A stretch of 64,000 bases of DNA from Actinomadura sp. DC4. Lineage in GTDB: Bacteria; Actinomycetota; Actinomycetes; Streptosporangiales; Streptosporangiaceae. Shown in pieces: positions 40,645 through 49,559 of the stretch. The stretch is from NCBI RefSeq assembly GCF_030406325.1, contig NZ_JAUEQY010000022.1:62001-126000 (forward strand). The letters run 5' to 3'. Within the stretch, counting starts at the first letter, position 1. Each line of letters opens with the position of its first letter. Made by a program: the position numbers and the translations under genes. A model generated the notes under the pieces. That model did not search any database. It worked only from the letters and a program-made list of their open reading frames with translations, and was not told where the DNA came from.

Positions 40645-41601
40645 TCAGAGAAGGCTCGAGAGCAACCGCTCCTGGAACGCGGCGGCGTCCGCGCGTACGG
40701 CCACCCTGACCGCCGGGCGGTCGCCGTCGTCGGCGTACCGGCGCCGGTCCCACAGCGTCGCCCCGCGCGTACGGTCACCGCGCAGCTCGACCCGTACGGG
40801 CCGTTCGGTGTACTCCCCCAGCGAGGGGTCCACCGCCAGCATGGCGGCGAGCGCGTCGTGGATCACCGCGCCGCGTACGCCCAGGGAGCGGTGGTACGCC
40901 GTGACGTAGAACTCCAGGATCCGGCTCGCGAACCGCGCGACCTCTCCCTCACCGGCGGCCAGCCGGTCCAGCCACGCCCCGTCCAGTGCGGTGGGGTGGG
41001 TGACGTCGAGCGGTACGAGGGTGAGCGGCCAGCCGGCGGCGAAGACGAGTTCGGCCGCCTCCGGGTCGTGCCAGACGTTCGCCTCGGCGTGGCCGGTGAT
41101 GTTGCCGTGGTGGTCGAAGGCCCCGCCCATGACGACGACCTCGCGGAACAGCCGGGGCAGCCGGGGTTCGAGCAGGAGCGCGATGCCGAGGTTGGTCAGC
41201 GGGCCGACGGCCAGGAGGGTCAGCTCGCCGGGGTTCGCCCGCGCCAGCCGTACGATCTGCTCCGGCGCGGAGACGTCGGCCGGGCGCGCGGCCGGCTCGG
41301 GCAGCCCGATGTCGCCGAGGCCGTCCGTACCGTGCCACTCGTCGGCGAACTCCACCGGCTGGGCCATCGGGCGTCCCGCGCCGACCGCCACGGGCACGTC
41401 GTGCACACCCGCGCGCTCCAGCACCCGGAGGGTGTTCAGCGCCCCGGTCTCCGGGGCGACGTTGCCGTGCACCGTGCCGATCGCCACGAGGTCGATCTCG
41501 CCCGATCTGACCAGCGGGGCGAGGTACAGCAGCGTCAGCGCGTCGTCGATGCCCGTGTCGCAGTCGAGCAGGATCCTGGTCTTCAACGCGTCTCCGGTCA
41601 C
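40645..41601 (-). CDS. Inosine-uridine preferring nucleoside hydrolase
   Basis: Hydrolyses ribonucleosides to base and ribose. 318 residues; the calcium-binding motif is at the N-terminus ([11 protein letters not shown]). Later N-V-W-H-D-P-E-A and V-I-H-D-A-L-A fit the family active site. The GTG at 41601 overlaps the PIG-L stop by four bases (GTGA). Which nucleosides it uses is unknown. Confidence 0.88.
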   Translation of the reverse strand: MTGDALKTRILLDCDTGIDDALTLLYLAPLVRSGEIDLVAIGTVHGNVAPETGALNTLRVLERAGVHDVPVAVGAGRPMAQPVEFADEWHGTDGLGDIGLPEPAARPADVSAPEQIVRLARANPGELTLLAVGPLTNLGIALLLEPRLPRLFREVVVMGGAFDHHGNITGHAEANVWHDPEAAELVFAAGWPLTLVPLDVTHPTALDGAWLDRLAAGEGEVARFASRILEFYVTAYHRSLGVRGAVIHDALAAMLAVDPSLGEYTERPVRVELRGDRTRGATLWDRRRYADDGDRPAVRVAVRADAAAFQERLLSSLL

Positions 41602-42314
41602 TGGGCGGGCACGATCGTGAAGGCCTCGGCCAGCCGTCCCTCGGCGAGGCCGCCGCGTTCGGCGTTGGCGGACAAAAAGCCGCGCAGCATGCCCTCGAGG
41701 TCGGCGTTGTGGGCGACCTGGCTGACGTGCGAGCGCAGCGCCGCGAGCTTGCGATCGAAGACGTCGGTGACGTCGACGAAGTGGTCGCCCGCACGCCCGC
41801 CGGTGATCCACACCTCGCGGGCGGTCCACGCCTCGTGGCCCTCGGCGCGCAGTTCGGGGAAGGCGTACGGGTTTCGCGCGTCCGGGTAGACGGCGTCGAG
41901 CGCGGCCGAGCCCACCGCGCGGTGGTCGGGGTGGCTCGGGGCGAGCCGCTGGTAGTTGCGCTCCGGGCTGGGGATCATCACCCGGTCGGGCCGTACCTGC
42001 CGGATCACCCGCGCGATGTCGCGCCGCAGGTCGAGGGTGGCCTCGACGCGTCCGTCGGGGTACCCGAGGAAGCGGACGTCGCCAACGCCCACGCACTTGG
42101 CCGCGGCCCGCTGCTCGGCGCGGCGGAGCGGCGCCATCTCCTCGCGCGGAAGATCGTCGTCGAAACCGCCCGCGTCACCGTCCGTCACCATGAGGTAGGC
42201 GACCTCGACGCCGGCGTCGGTCCAGGTCGCGACGGTCCCGGCCGCGGCGAAATCGACATCATCGGGATGGGCCATCACAACAAGCGCACGCGCCACGTCT
42301 TCGATCACTGTCAC
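41598..42314 (-). CDS. PIG-L family deacetylase
   Basis: A 238-residue zinc-dependent N-deacetylase of the LmbE/PIG-L family. Zinc motif A-H-P-D-D near residue 16 and H-P-D-H-R near 128. MshB and Mca of mycothiol metabolism belong here but are longer; this gene lies with a nucleoside hydrolase, so I do not assign it. Divergent from dhaK, 90 bases apart. Confidence 0.87.
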   Translation of the reverse strand: MTVIEDVARALVVMAHPDDVDFAAAGTVATWTDAGVEVAYLMVTDGDAGGFDDDLPREEMAPLRRAEQRAAAKCVGVGDVRFLGYPDGRVEATLDLRRDIARVIRQVRPDRVMIPSPERNYQRLAPSHPDHRAVGSAALDAVYPDARNPYAFPELRAEGHEAWTAREVWITGGRAGDHFVDVTDVFDRKLAALRSHVSQVAHNADLEGMLRGFLSANAERGGLAEGRLAEAFTIVPAQ

Positions 42315-42404
42315 ATCTTAGGACCGGCCAGGATCACCAGGGCTTTACCCGTCTCACCACCATCAAGTCTGGCGTTTTCGGAGTACGCGGGGTATTCCGG
42401 ACAG

Positions 42405-43400
42405 ATGAAGAAACTGATCGACGCCGTTGACGACGTTGTCCTCGACGCCCTTCGCGGCATGGCCGCCGCGCACCCGTCGCTGCGGGTGGACCTGGAACAG
42501 CGGATCATCGTACGAGGCGACGCGCCGCGTACGGGCAAGGTCGGCCTGGTCTCCGGAGGAGGTTCCGGACACGAGCCGCTGCACGGGGGTTTCGTGGGGT
42601 ACGGCATGCTCGACGCCGCCTGCCCGGGTGAGGTGTTCACCTCGCCGGTACCCGACCAGATCCTCGCCGCGACGACCGCCGTCTCCGGCGGCGCCGGGGT
42701 CGTGCACATCGTGAAGAACTACACCGGTGACGTGCTGAACTTCCAGATGGCCGCCGAGCTCGCCGAGGACGAGGACGTCGAGGTCGTCCCGGTCGTCATC
42801 GACGACGACGTGGCGGTGCAGGACAGCACCTACACCGCCGGCCGCCGCGGCACCGGCGCGACCGTCTTCGCCGAGAAGATCGCGGGCGCGCTCGCCGAGT
42901 CCGGCGGCCCGCTGGCGGACGTGGCGGCGGCGGCCAAGGAGGTCAACGAGCGGAGCCGGTCGTTCGGCGTCGCGCTGACGGCCTGTACGGTCCCGGCCGC
43001 CGGTCAGCCCACCTTCGAGCTCGGCCCCGACGAGATCGAGCTCGGCATCGGCATCCACGGCGAGCCCGGCCGCGAGCGTACGAAGCTGCGTACCGCCTCG
43101 GAGATCGTCGACTTCTCGCTGTCGGCGATCAACGACGACATGTCGCTGGACGGGGCCGAGCTGCTCGTGATGGTCAACGGCATGGGCGGCACCCCGCTCA
43201 TGGAGCTGTACGGCGCGTACGCGGCGGCGGAGAAGTGGCTGACCGGGCACGGGGCGACCGTCGCGCGGCGGCTGGTCGGCAACTACGTGACCAGCTTGGA
43301 CATGGCCGGCAGCATGATCTCGGTCTGCCGCCTGACGCCGCGGCTCACCGAGCTGTGGGACGCGCCGGTGGAGACGGCCGGCCTGCGGTGGGGGCGCTGA
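42405..43400 (+). CDS. dhaK: Dihydroxyacetone kinase, DhaK subunit
   Basis: Binds dihydroxyacetone covalently for phosphorylation by DhaL. 331 residues; His218 in G-I-G-I-H-G-E-P-G matches the substrate-binding His of the E. coli protein in both motif and number. Glycine-rich [15 protein letters not shown] is near residue 52. ATG at 42405. The dhaL ATG overlaps its stop. Confidence 0.95.
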   Translation: MKKLIDAVDDVVLDALRGMAAAHPSLRVDLEQRIIVRGDAPRTGKVGLVSGGGSGHEPLHGGFVGYGMLDAACPGEVFTSPVPDQILAATTAVSGGAGVVHIVKNYTGDVLNFQMAAELAEDEDVEVVPVVIDDDVAVQDSTYTAGRRGTGATVFAEKIAGALAESGGPLADVAAAAKEVNERSRSFGVALTACTVPAAGQPTFELGPDEIELGIGIHGEPGRERTKLRTASEIVDFSLSAINDDMSLDGAELLVMVNGMGGTPLMELYGAYAAAEKWLTGHGATVARRLVGNYVTSLDMAGSMISVCRLTPRLTELWDAPVETAGLRWGR

Positions 43401-44002
43401 TGGACGCCCGCGAGTGGATCGCCTGCTTCTCCGCGCTGGTCACGGCCGACGCCGAACGGCTGACGCGGCTCGACTCGGCGATCGGCGACGGCGACCACGG
43501 CTCGAACCTCGACCGCGGTCTGCGGGCCGCCGTGTCGGCGCTGGAGGGCGCCGACCTGCCGCCCGGCAAGGTGCTGATGACGGCCGGGCGGACGCTGGTC
43601 TCCAAGACCGGCGGCGCGTCCGGACCGCTGTACGGCACCGTGCTGCGCCGGGCGGGCAAGGCGCTCGGCGACGCCTCCGAGGTGGACGCCCCTGGTCTCG
43701 GGGCCGCGTTGCGCGCCGCGCTGGAGGGCGTCCAGGAGCTCGGGAAGGCCGTGGAGGGCGACAAGACGATGGTCGACGCCCTGGCCCCGGCGGTGGCGGC
43801 GTACGAGGCGGCGGCCGGGGACGGCCTGGCCGCCGCGGCGTCGGCCGCGCTGGACGCGGCGTCGAAGGGCGCCGAGGCGACCGTGCCGCTGCAGGCCCGC
43901 AAGGGCCGGGCGAGCTATCTGGGGCCGCGGAGCGTGGGCCACCTCGACCCGGGCGCGGCCTCGACGGTCCTGCTGTTCCGCGCCCTCGCCGAGGTGAGCT
44001 GA
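43400..44002 (+). CDS. dhaL: Dihydroxyacetone kinase, DhaL subunit
   Basis: ADP-carrying subunit that passes phosphate from DhaM to DhaK-bound dihydroxyacetone. 200 residues; Mg/ADP-binding I-G-D-G-D-H-G-S-N near residue 30 and G-G-A-S-G-P-L-Y-G near 75 are intact. Start overlaps the dhaK stop (ATGA), so the pair is coupled. Confidence 0.95.
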   Translation: MDAREWIACFSALVTADAERLTRLDSAIGDGDHGSNLDRGLRAAVSALEGADLPPGKVLMTAGRTLVSKTGGASGPLYGTVLRRAGKALGDASEVDAPGLGAALRAALEGVQELGKAVEGDKTMVDALAPAVAAYEAAAGDGLAAAASAALDAASKGAEATVPLQARKGRASYLGPRSVGHLDPGAASTVLLFRALAEVS

Positions 44003-44007
44003 TCTCC

Positions 44008-44403
44008 ATGGCCAATGTGGGAATCGTGCTGATCTCGCACAGCCGGACGCTCGCCGAGGGCGCCGCCGAGCTGGCCCGGCAGATGGGCGTGGGCGAGGTG
44101 GCCGTGGCGGCCGCGGGCGGTACCGAGGACGGCGGGCTGGGGACGAGCCTGGAGCTGCTGGAGTCGGCGGTACGCGAGGCGGAGCAGGGCGCCGGGGTGG
44201 TCCTGATCGCCGATCTGGGCAGCTCGGTGCTGACCGCCAAGACGTATCTGGAGGACCTGGAGGACGCCGAGACCGAGGTGGTCCTGGCCGACGCGCCGTT
44301 CGTGGAGGGCGCGGTGGCCGCCGCCTCGGCCGCGGCGGGCGGTGCCGATGTGGCGGCCGTGACGAAAGCGGCGGGAGAGGCGTACGACTTCCGCAAGACG
44401 TGA
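44008..44403 (+). CDS. dhaM: PTS-dependent dihydroxyacetone kinase phosphotransferase, DhaM
   Basis: A 131-residue protein of the PTS EIIA (mannose-type) fold. His11 in V-L-I-S-H-S-R is the site phosphorylated by HPr. Unlike E. coli DhaM it has no HPr or EI domains, so it must rely on general PTS proteins elsewhere in the genome. It shows that this DhaKL pair uses PEP, not ATP. Starts five bases after dhaL. Confidence 0.93.
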   Translation: MANVGIVLISHSRTLAEGAAELARQMGVGEVAVAAAGGTEDGGLGTSLELLESAVREAEQGAGVVLIADLGSSVLTAKTYLEDLEDAETEVVLADAPFVEGAVAAASAAAGGADVAAVTKAAGEAYDFRKT

Positions 44404-44425
44404 TTCCGGCGGTGCCGGCGGCGGG

Positions 44426-44851
44426 TCAGGGCGTGGGCTCGCAGCGGCGTTTCAGGCCCTCGGCCTCCAGGCCGATGTAGTGACGGACCAGCTTGGCCGT
44501 GAACAGCCCTACGAGCGGTGCGAGGAAGCCGGTCAGGTCGACGGTGAGCCGTACGGTCGCCCGGCCGTCGCCGCGCGGGTCGACGTAGTGGCCGCCGGTG
44601 ACGGTCACGCCCGGCGACTTCGCCGCCCAGTCGAAGGCCCGGCCCGGCTCGTACTCCGTGACGGTGTACGTGGCCGCCGGCAGGCGGGGCTGCCGTACGC
44701 GTGCCTTGCTGCCGCTGCCGAACGGGCCGTCCTCCAGCCGCCGTACCGAGATCATCGACTTGGTCCACTCCGGCCAGCGCTCCACGTCGGCCAGCACCGC
44801 CCACACCGCCTCCGGCGCGGCGTCGATGTCGTTCTCGATCTGGTAGCGCAC
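44426..44851 (-). CDS. SRPBCC family protein
   Basis: A 141-residue START/polyketide-cyclase-like protein: I-D-A-A-P-E-A-V-W-A-V-L-A-D-V-E-R-W-P-E-W near the N-terminus is the usual first helix, and the rest fits the ligand-binding barrel. GTG start at 44851. Members bind lipids or hydrophobic ligands; no role can be named. Divergent from pcrA. Confidence 0.8.
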   Translation of the reverse strand: MRYQIENDIDAAPEAVWAVLADVERWPEWTKSMISVRRLEDGPFGSGSKARVRQPRLPAATYTVTEYEPGRAFDWAAKSPGVTVTGGHYVDPRGDGRATVRLTVDLTGFLAPLVGLFTAKLVRHYIGLEAEGLKRRCEPTP

Positions 44852-44990
44852 GGGGGCCTCCCGAAGTCGTCGATCTTCCTCACTTTTACCAGGCGCGCCC
44901 GGCCGGAGGCGCGGGCATCCGGGAGGATCGGGCCGGCCGGTTGGGGCGGCTCGCCGCGCGTTGTCGGTTCCAGGCCGTAGGCTTCTTTGA

Positions 44991-47315
44991 GTGTCCACGC
45001 TCGTAAGCCATCCCCTTCTCGACGGCCTCAACGACGCCCAGCGCGCGGCGGTCGTGCATCACGGCGGCCCGCTGCTGATCGTCGCCGGAGCCGGCTCTGG
45101 CAAGACCCGTGTGCTCACCCATCGCATCGCCCACCTCCTCGGTGAGCGCGGCGCGCAGCCCGGGGAGATCCTGGCGATCACGTTCACCAACAAGGCCGCC
45201 GGTGAGATGCGCGAGCGCGTCGAGGCGCTCGTCGGCAACCGGTCGCGTGCCATGTGGGTGATGACGTTCCACTCGGCGTGCGTGCGCATTCTGCGGCGTG
45301 AGGCCAAGCGGCTCGGGTTCCCCAGCGGTTTCTCGATCTATGACCAGGCCGACTCGCAGCGGCTCATGGCGCTGGTCTGCCGCGAGCTCGACCTCGACCC
45401 CAAGCGATACCCGCCGCGCGGCTTCTCCGCCCAGGTCTCCAACCTGAAGAACGAGCTCATCGACTACGAGACCTTCCGCGGTCAGGCCTCGACCCATCTC
45501 GAAAAGACGCTCGCCGAGGCGTACGAGACCTACCAGGCCCGGCTCCAGCAGGCCGGCGCGCTCGACTTCGACGATCTGATCATGACGACCGTCAACCTCC
45601 TGCAGGCGTTTCCGGACGTCGCCGAGCACTACCGGCGGCGGTTCCGGCACGTGCTGGTGGACGAATACCAGGACACCAACCACGCGCAGTACGTCCTCGT
45701 ACGCGAGCTGGTCGGCCAGCAGGGCGACGACGACGAGCTCGCCCCCGCCGAGCTGTGCGTGGTCGGCGACGCCGACCAGTCGATCTACGCCTTCCGCGGC
45801 GCGACGATCCGCAACATCCTGGAGTTCGAGCGCGACTACCCCGACGCGAGCGTCATCCTCCTGGAGCAGAACTACCGCTCCACCCAGACCATCCTGTCCG
45901 CGGCCAACGCGGTGATCGAGCGCAACGCCGACCGTAAGCCGAAGCGTCTCTGGTCCGACCAGGGCAACGGCCCGAAGGTCACCGGCTACGTCGCCGACAA
46001 CGAGCACGACGAGGCCGCGTTCGTCGCCCAGGAGATCGACCGGCTCAGCGACGACGAGGAGATCAAGCCCGGCCAGGTCGCGGTCTTCTACCGCACCAAC
46101 GCGCAGTCCCGTGTCTTCGAAGAGGTCTTCATCCGCGTCGGCCTGCCCTACAAGGTCGTCGGCGGCGTCCGCTTCTACGAGCGCAAGGAGATCCGCGACC
46201 TGCTCGCCTACCTGCGGGTCCTCGGCAACCCCGAGGACACGGTGAGCCTGCGGCGCATCCTCAACGTCCCCAAGCGCGGCATCGGCGACCGGGCCGAGGC
46301 CTGCGTCGAGGCGCTCGCGGGCCGCGAGCGCGTCTCGTTCTGGCAGGCGCTGCGGCGGGCCGAGGAGGCCCCCGGCATCGCCACCCGCTCCCTCAACCAG
46401 ATCAAGGACTTCGTCGCCCTCCTCGACGAGCTGGGCGAGATGGTGGAGACCGCCACGCCGGCCGAGCTGGTCGAGGCCATCCTGGTCAAGAGCGGCTACC
46501 TCGCCGAGCTGGAGGGGTCGCGCGACCCGCAGGACGAGACCCGCGTCGAGAACCTCCGCGAGATGGAGTCGGTGGCGGCCGAGTTCGAGGAGCGGCTCGC
46601 CACGGGCGCGCTGGCCGTGTCCGGCGAGGGCGAGGGCGAGGGCGAGGAAGTACGGGAACGGCCCGCCGAGGGCCGGCTCGTGGAGTTCCTCGAGCAGGTC
46701 GCCCTCGTCGCCGACGCCGACCAGATCCCCGGCGGGCAGAACGGCGTGGTGCCTCCCGGCGAGCGCAGCCCCGAGGGCGGCGACGGCGTCGTCACGCTGA
46801 TGACCCTGCACACCGCGAAGGGCCTGGAGTTCCCGGTGGTCTTCCTCACCGGCATGGAGGACGGCGTCTTCCCGCACCTGCGCTCGCTCGGCGACCCCAA
46901 GCAGCTGGAGGAAGAGCGCCGGCTCGCGTACGTCGGCATCACCCGTGCCCGGCAGCGGCTCTACGTCTCCCGCGCGACGATGCGCAGCGCCTGGGGCGCG
47001 CCCTCCTACAACCCCGCCTCGCGCTTCCTCACCGAGATCCCCGAGACCCTGGTCGAGTGGGAGCGGTCCGAGGCGGCCGGCAAGGGCACGCCCGCGATGG
47101 CCTCGCTCTCCCAGCGGCCCGGCGTACGCTCCCCGGGCAACCGCGAGGTTCCGGCGCTCTCCACGGGCGACCGGGTCGTCCACGACGCCTTCGGTCTCGG
47201 CACCGTCGTGACCGTCGACGGGGCGGGAGAAAAGGCGGCGGCGACCGTTGACTTCGGTGGCGACTACGGAGTCAAGCGATTTGTCCTGCGTTACGCGCCG
47301 ATACAGAAGCTCTAA
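44991..47315 (+). CDS. pcrA: UvrD/PcrA-type DNA helicase
   Basis: A 3'-5' superfamily 1 helicase for DNA repair and removal of blocked replication or transcription complexes. 774 residues. Motifs: Walker A A-G-A-G-S-G-K-T near 34, Ia T-F-T-N-K-A-A, II L-V-D-E-Y-Q-D-T, III G-D-A-D-Q-S-I-Y-A-F-R-G-A, IV L-E-Q-N-Y-R-S-T, V V-T-L-M-T-L-H-T-A-K-G-L-E, VI V-G-I-T-R-A-R. The C-terminus (about 715-774) is the Tudor-like domain binding RNA polymerase in PcrA/UvrD1. GTG start at 44991. Confidence 0.95.
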   Translation: MSTLVSHPLLDGLNDAQRAAVVHHGGPLLIVAGAGSGKTRVLTHRIAHLLGERGAQPGEILAITFTNKAAGEMRERVEALVGNRSRAMWVMTFHSACVRILRREAKRLGFPSGFSIYDQADSQRLMALVCRELDLDPKRYPPRGFSAQVSNLKNELIDYETFRGQASTHLEKTLAEAYETYQARLQQAGALDFDDLIMTTVNLLQAFPDVAEHYRRRFRHVLVDEYQDTNHAQYVLVRELVGQQGDDDELAPAELCVVGDADQSIYAFRGATIRNILEFERDYPDASVILLEQNYRSTQTILSAANAVIERNADRKPKRLWSDQGNGPKVTGYVADNEHDEAAFVAQEIDRLSDDEEIKPGQVAVFYRTNAQSRVFEEVFIRVGLPYKVVGGVRFYERKEIRDLLAYLRVLGNPEDTVSLRRILNVPKRGIGDRAEACVEALAGRERVSFWQALRRAEEAPGIATRSLNQIKDFVALLDELGEMVETATPAELVEAILVKSGYLAELEGSRDPQDETRVENLREMESVAAEFEERLATGALAVSGEGEGEGEEVRERPAEGRLVEFLEQVALVADADQIPGGQNGVVPPGERSPEGGDGVVTLMTLHTAKGLEFPVVFLTGMEDGVFPHLRSLGDPKQLEEERRLAYVGITRARQRLYVSRATMRSAWGAPSYNPASRFLTEIPETLVEWERSEAAGKGTPAMASLSQRPGVRSPGNREVPALSTGDRVVHDAFGLGTVVTVDGAGEKAAATVDFGGDYGVKRFVLRYAPIQKL

Positions 47316-47415
47316 AAAGGTTGCACGGCCGAAATGGCCGGATGCGGGCGTCGACATGTTGCGGGTGGACCTGCATGATGCACCTGGGAGCACCTGCGGC
47401 CCGTATGGGAGGAAA

Positions 47416-48888
47416 ATGGGGCGGTTGGCGCGGCGTCTCCTCGTCGCAGTCGTCTTCATCGTGACAACGGTCTGGTTCGCCTCTCCGGCCCTCGCCGCTG
47501 ACAACCCCTCCGTCACGCCTCTGTCCGCGACCGCGTGGGCGGTCGCCCCCGTGCCCGGCACCTACCACGTCCCCGCCTACCGCGCGCCGGCCGCCGCCCC
47601 GCGCCTGGTCGTCTGCGAGCGTGGCGCCCGGCTGACCGGTCTGGCCCGCGAACTCGCGGGCGAGTGTGCCTACCACCAGATCCAGCAGGCGGTCGACGCC
47701 GTACGGGCGCGCGGGACCACGATCTACGTGCTGCCCGGTATCTATCACGAGCCGGCCTCCCTCGCCGCGCCCAAGGGCCACTGCGCCAAGCTCGACGACG
47801 GCGCCCCGCTCGCGTACGCCGACCAGGTCGCCTGCCCGCACGTGCAGAGCCTGATCAGCATCACCGGCCTGAACGACCTGCAGATCGAGGGCCTCGGCGG
47901 CCCGGTGATCATCGAGGGCAAGAAACAGGTCGGCATCCTCGCCCAGCGGGCCGACGGCTTCTACCTGCGCGGCGTGACCGTACGCGGCTTCGGCGAAGAC
48001 GGCGTGAGCGTCAGCGAGACCGACGGTTTCGTCCTCGACCAGGTCACCGGCCTGGCCAACGGCGGGCACGGGCTCGCCTCCTCCACCTCCGACCACGGGC
48101 TGATCACCGACTGCGCCGCGTCCGGCAACAACGACGCGGGCATCTCCACGGCCTCGGCCGCCGACCAGAAGGGCGGTCGGCTGTCCGTCGAGATCCGCCG
48201 CTGCCGGTCGTACGGCAACCTGATCGGCTACTCCGGTACGGCGGGCGACTCGGTCTACGTCCACGACAACCAGTTCAACGGCAACTCCACCGGCGCCATG
48301 CTCGACAGCAGCGTGCAGGCGATCGGCATGCCGCAGAACCACGCGATGTTCGTCGCCAACCGCGTCTTCGGCAACAACGCCGACTTCTACCGCGGCTGCG
48401 GCGCGACGTGCCCGCGGCGCGCGGTTCCGGTGGGTACGGGACTGCTGCTCGCGGGCGGCGACGAGAACACCTACGCGAGCAACCTGGTCTATGACAACTG
48501 GCGGTACGGCATCGCCCAGTACTGGATCCCGGCGAGCCGGCGCGGCGAGACCGACCCGGCCAAGCAGCGCGACACCTCCCACGGCAACCGTTATGTCGGC
48601 AACCTGATGGGCGTGACACCCTCCGGCACTGCGGCGCCGAACGGCGTCGACTTCTGGTGGGACGAGCAGGGCGACCGCAACTGCTGGCAGAGCAACGCCT
48701 CGCCGGCGGGCGTGCCGCGCAGCGACCCGGCGACGCTGCCGACCTGCGACCATCCGTCGGCCGGCGGCCCGTACGCGCAGCAGGGCAACCCCTTCAAGAC
48801 CGCGATCACCACCGCCTGCGCGGCGTACCGGCCGGGCCGCGCCGACCCGCCCGGCTGCTCCTGGCTGAGCCCGCCGCCGCACCCCTAG
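47416..48888 (+). CDS. Secreted right-handed parallel beta-helix protein
   Basis: 490 residues with a clear signal peptide (basic start, hydrophobic core, A-L-A-A cut near 28). From about residue 70 it has the signs of a pectate-lyase-like beta-helix: I-Q-Q-A-V-D-A-V, I-Y-V-L-P-G-I-Y, and runs such as G-V-T-V-R-G-F-G-E-D-G-V with N-N-D-A-G-I-S. Several Cys pairs suggest disulfides. Such folds bind or cleave polysaccharides, but I see no secure catalytic residues. The ATG has GGGAGG four bases upstream. Confidence 0.8.
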   Translation: MGRLARRLLVAVVFIVTTVWFASPALAADNPSVTPLSATAWAVAPVPGTYHVPAYRAPAAAPRLVVCERGARLTGLARELAGECAYHQIQQAVDAVRARGTTIYVLPGIYHEPASLAAPKGHCAKLDDGAPLAYADQVACPHVQSLISITGLNDLQIEGLGGPVIIEGKKQVGILAQRADGFYLRGVTVRGFGEDGVSVSETDGFVLDQVTGLANGGHGLASSTSDHGLITDCAASGNNDAGISTASAADQKGGRLSVEIRRCRSYGNLIGYSGTAGDSVYVHDNQFNGNSTGAMLDSSVQAIGMPQNHAMFVANRVFGNNADFYRGCGATCPRRAVPVGTGLLLAGGDENTYASNLVYDNWRYGIAQYWIPASRRGETDPAKQRDTSHGNRYVGNLMGVTPSGTAAPNGVDFWWDEQGDRNCWQSNASPAGVPRSDPATLPTCDHPSAGGPYAQQGNPFKTAITTACAAYRPGRADPPGCSWLSPPPHP

Positions 48889-48923
48889 GGCCCGCTTCGG
48901 GGCCCCGCCCGAGACAGGCCCTA
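48886..48923. terminator. Convergent terminator; copy 2 of the palindromic element
   Basis: TAGGGCC (48886-48892) pairs with GGCCCTA (48917-48923), and an inner GCTTCGGGG/CCCCG pairing is possible. Both stop codons, of the beta-helix gene and of the response regulator gene, lie in the outer stem. GAGACAGG near its 3' side repeats the element at 39876. Confidence 0.6.
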
Positions 48924-49547
48924 AACCAGGCGCCGGGCGGCGGCCCAGCGGGAGAGTTCGTGGCGATTCGAGAGCTGGAGCTTGCGCAGGACGCTGCTCA
49001 CGTGGGTCTCGACCGTCTTGACCGAGATGAACAGCTCCTTGGCGATCTCCTTGTACGCGTAGCCGCGCGCGATCAGGCGCAGGACCTCGCGCTCGCGCTG
49101 GGTGAGCTGGTCGAGTTCGGGGTCGATGGCGGGTACGTCCGCGGCGGCGAACGCGTCCAGGACGAAGCCCGCGAGCCGGGGTGAGAAGACCGCGTCGCCC
49201 TCGGCGACCCGCTCGATCGCGTTGGTCAGCTCCCCGCCGGAGATCGTCTTGGTGACATAGCCGCGGGCCCCGCCGCGTACGACGCCGATGACGTCCTCGG
49301 CGGCGTCGGAGACCGACAGGGCGAGGAAGCGCGTCTCGGAGGGAAGGACCTGGCGCAGCACCTCGACGCCACCGCCACCGGGCAGGTGCACGTCGAGGAG
49401 CACGACGTCCGGTCGGTTCGCCTTGATCACCGCTATCGCCTCGTCGACGTCGCCGGCCTCGCCGACGATCTCGACGGACGCGCCCAGCTCGGCCTTCACG
49501 CCGCTTCTGAACATCTGGTGGTCATCGACCAGCACAACGCGGGTCAT
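48921..49547 (-). CDS. NarL/LuxR family response regulator
   Basis: 208 residues: receiver domain 1-120 with Asp8, Asp9 and phospho-acceptor Asp52 (L-L-D-V-H-L-P), and a LuxR HTH at about 145-205 (L-T-Q-R-E-R-E-V-L ... E-I-A-K-E-L-F-I-S-V-K-T-V-E-T-H). Partner of the PspC histidine kinase, whose gene is 12 bases upstream. Likely controls the envelope-stress functions encoded alongside. Confidence 0.92.
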   Translation of the reverse strand: MTRVVLVDDHQMFRSGVKAELGASVEIVGEAGDVDEAIAVIKANRPDVVLLDVHLPGGGGVEVLRQVLPSETRFLALSVSDAAEDVIGVVRGGARGYVTKTISGGELTNAIERVAEGDAVFSPRLAGFVLDAFAAADVPAIDPELDQLTQREREVLRLIARGYAYKEIAKELFISVKTVETHVSSVLRKLQLSNRHELSRWAAARRLV

Positions 49548-49559
49548 CTATGCCTCTTC

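Noticed and set aside
41598-42314. Mycothiol deacetylase MshB or Mca
   Set aside because: Family motif is shared, but the protein is shorter than MshB/Mca and lies with a nucleoside hydrolase, not mycothiol genes.
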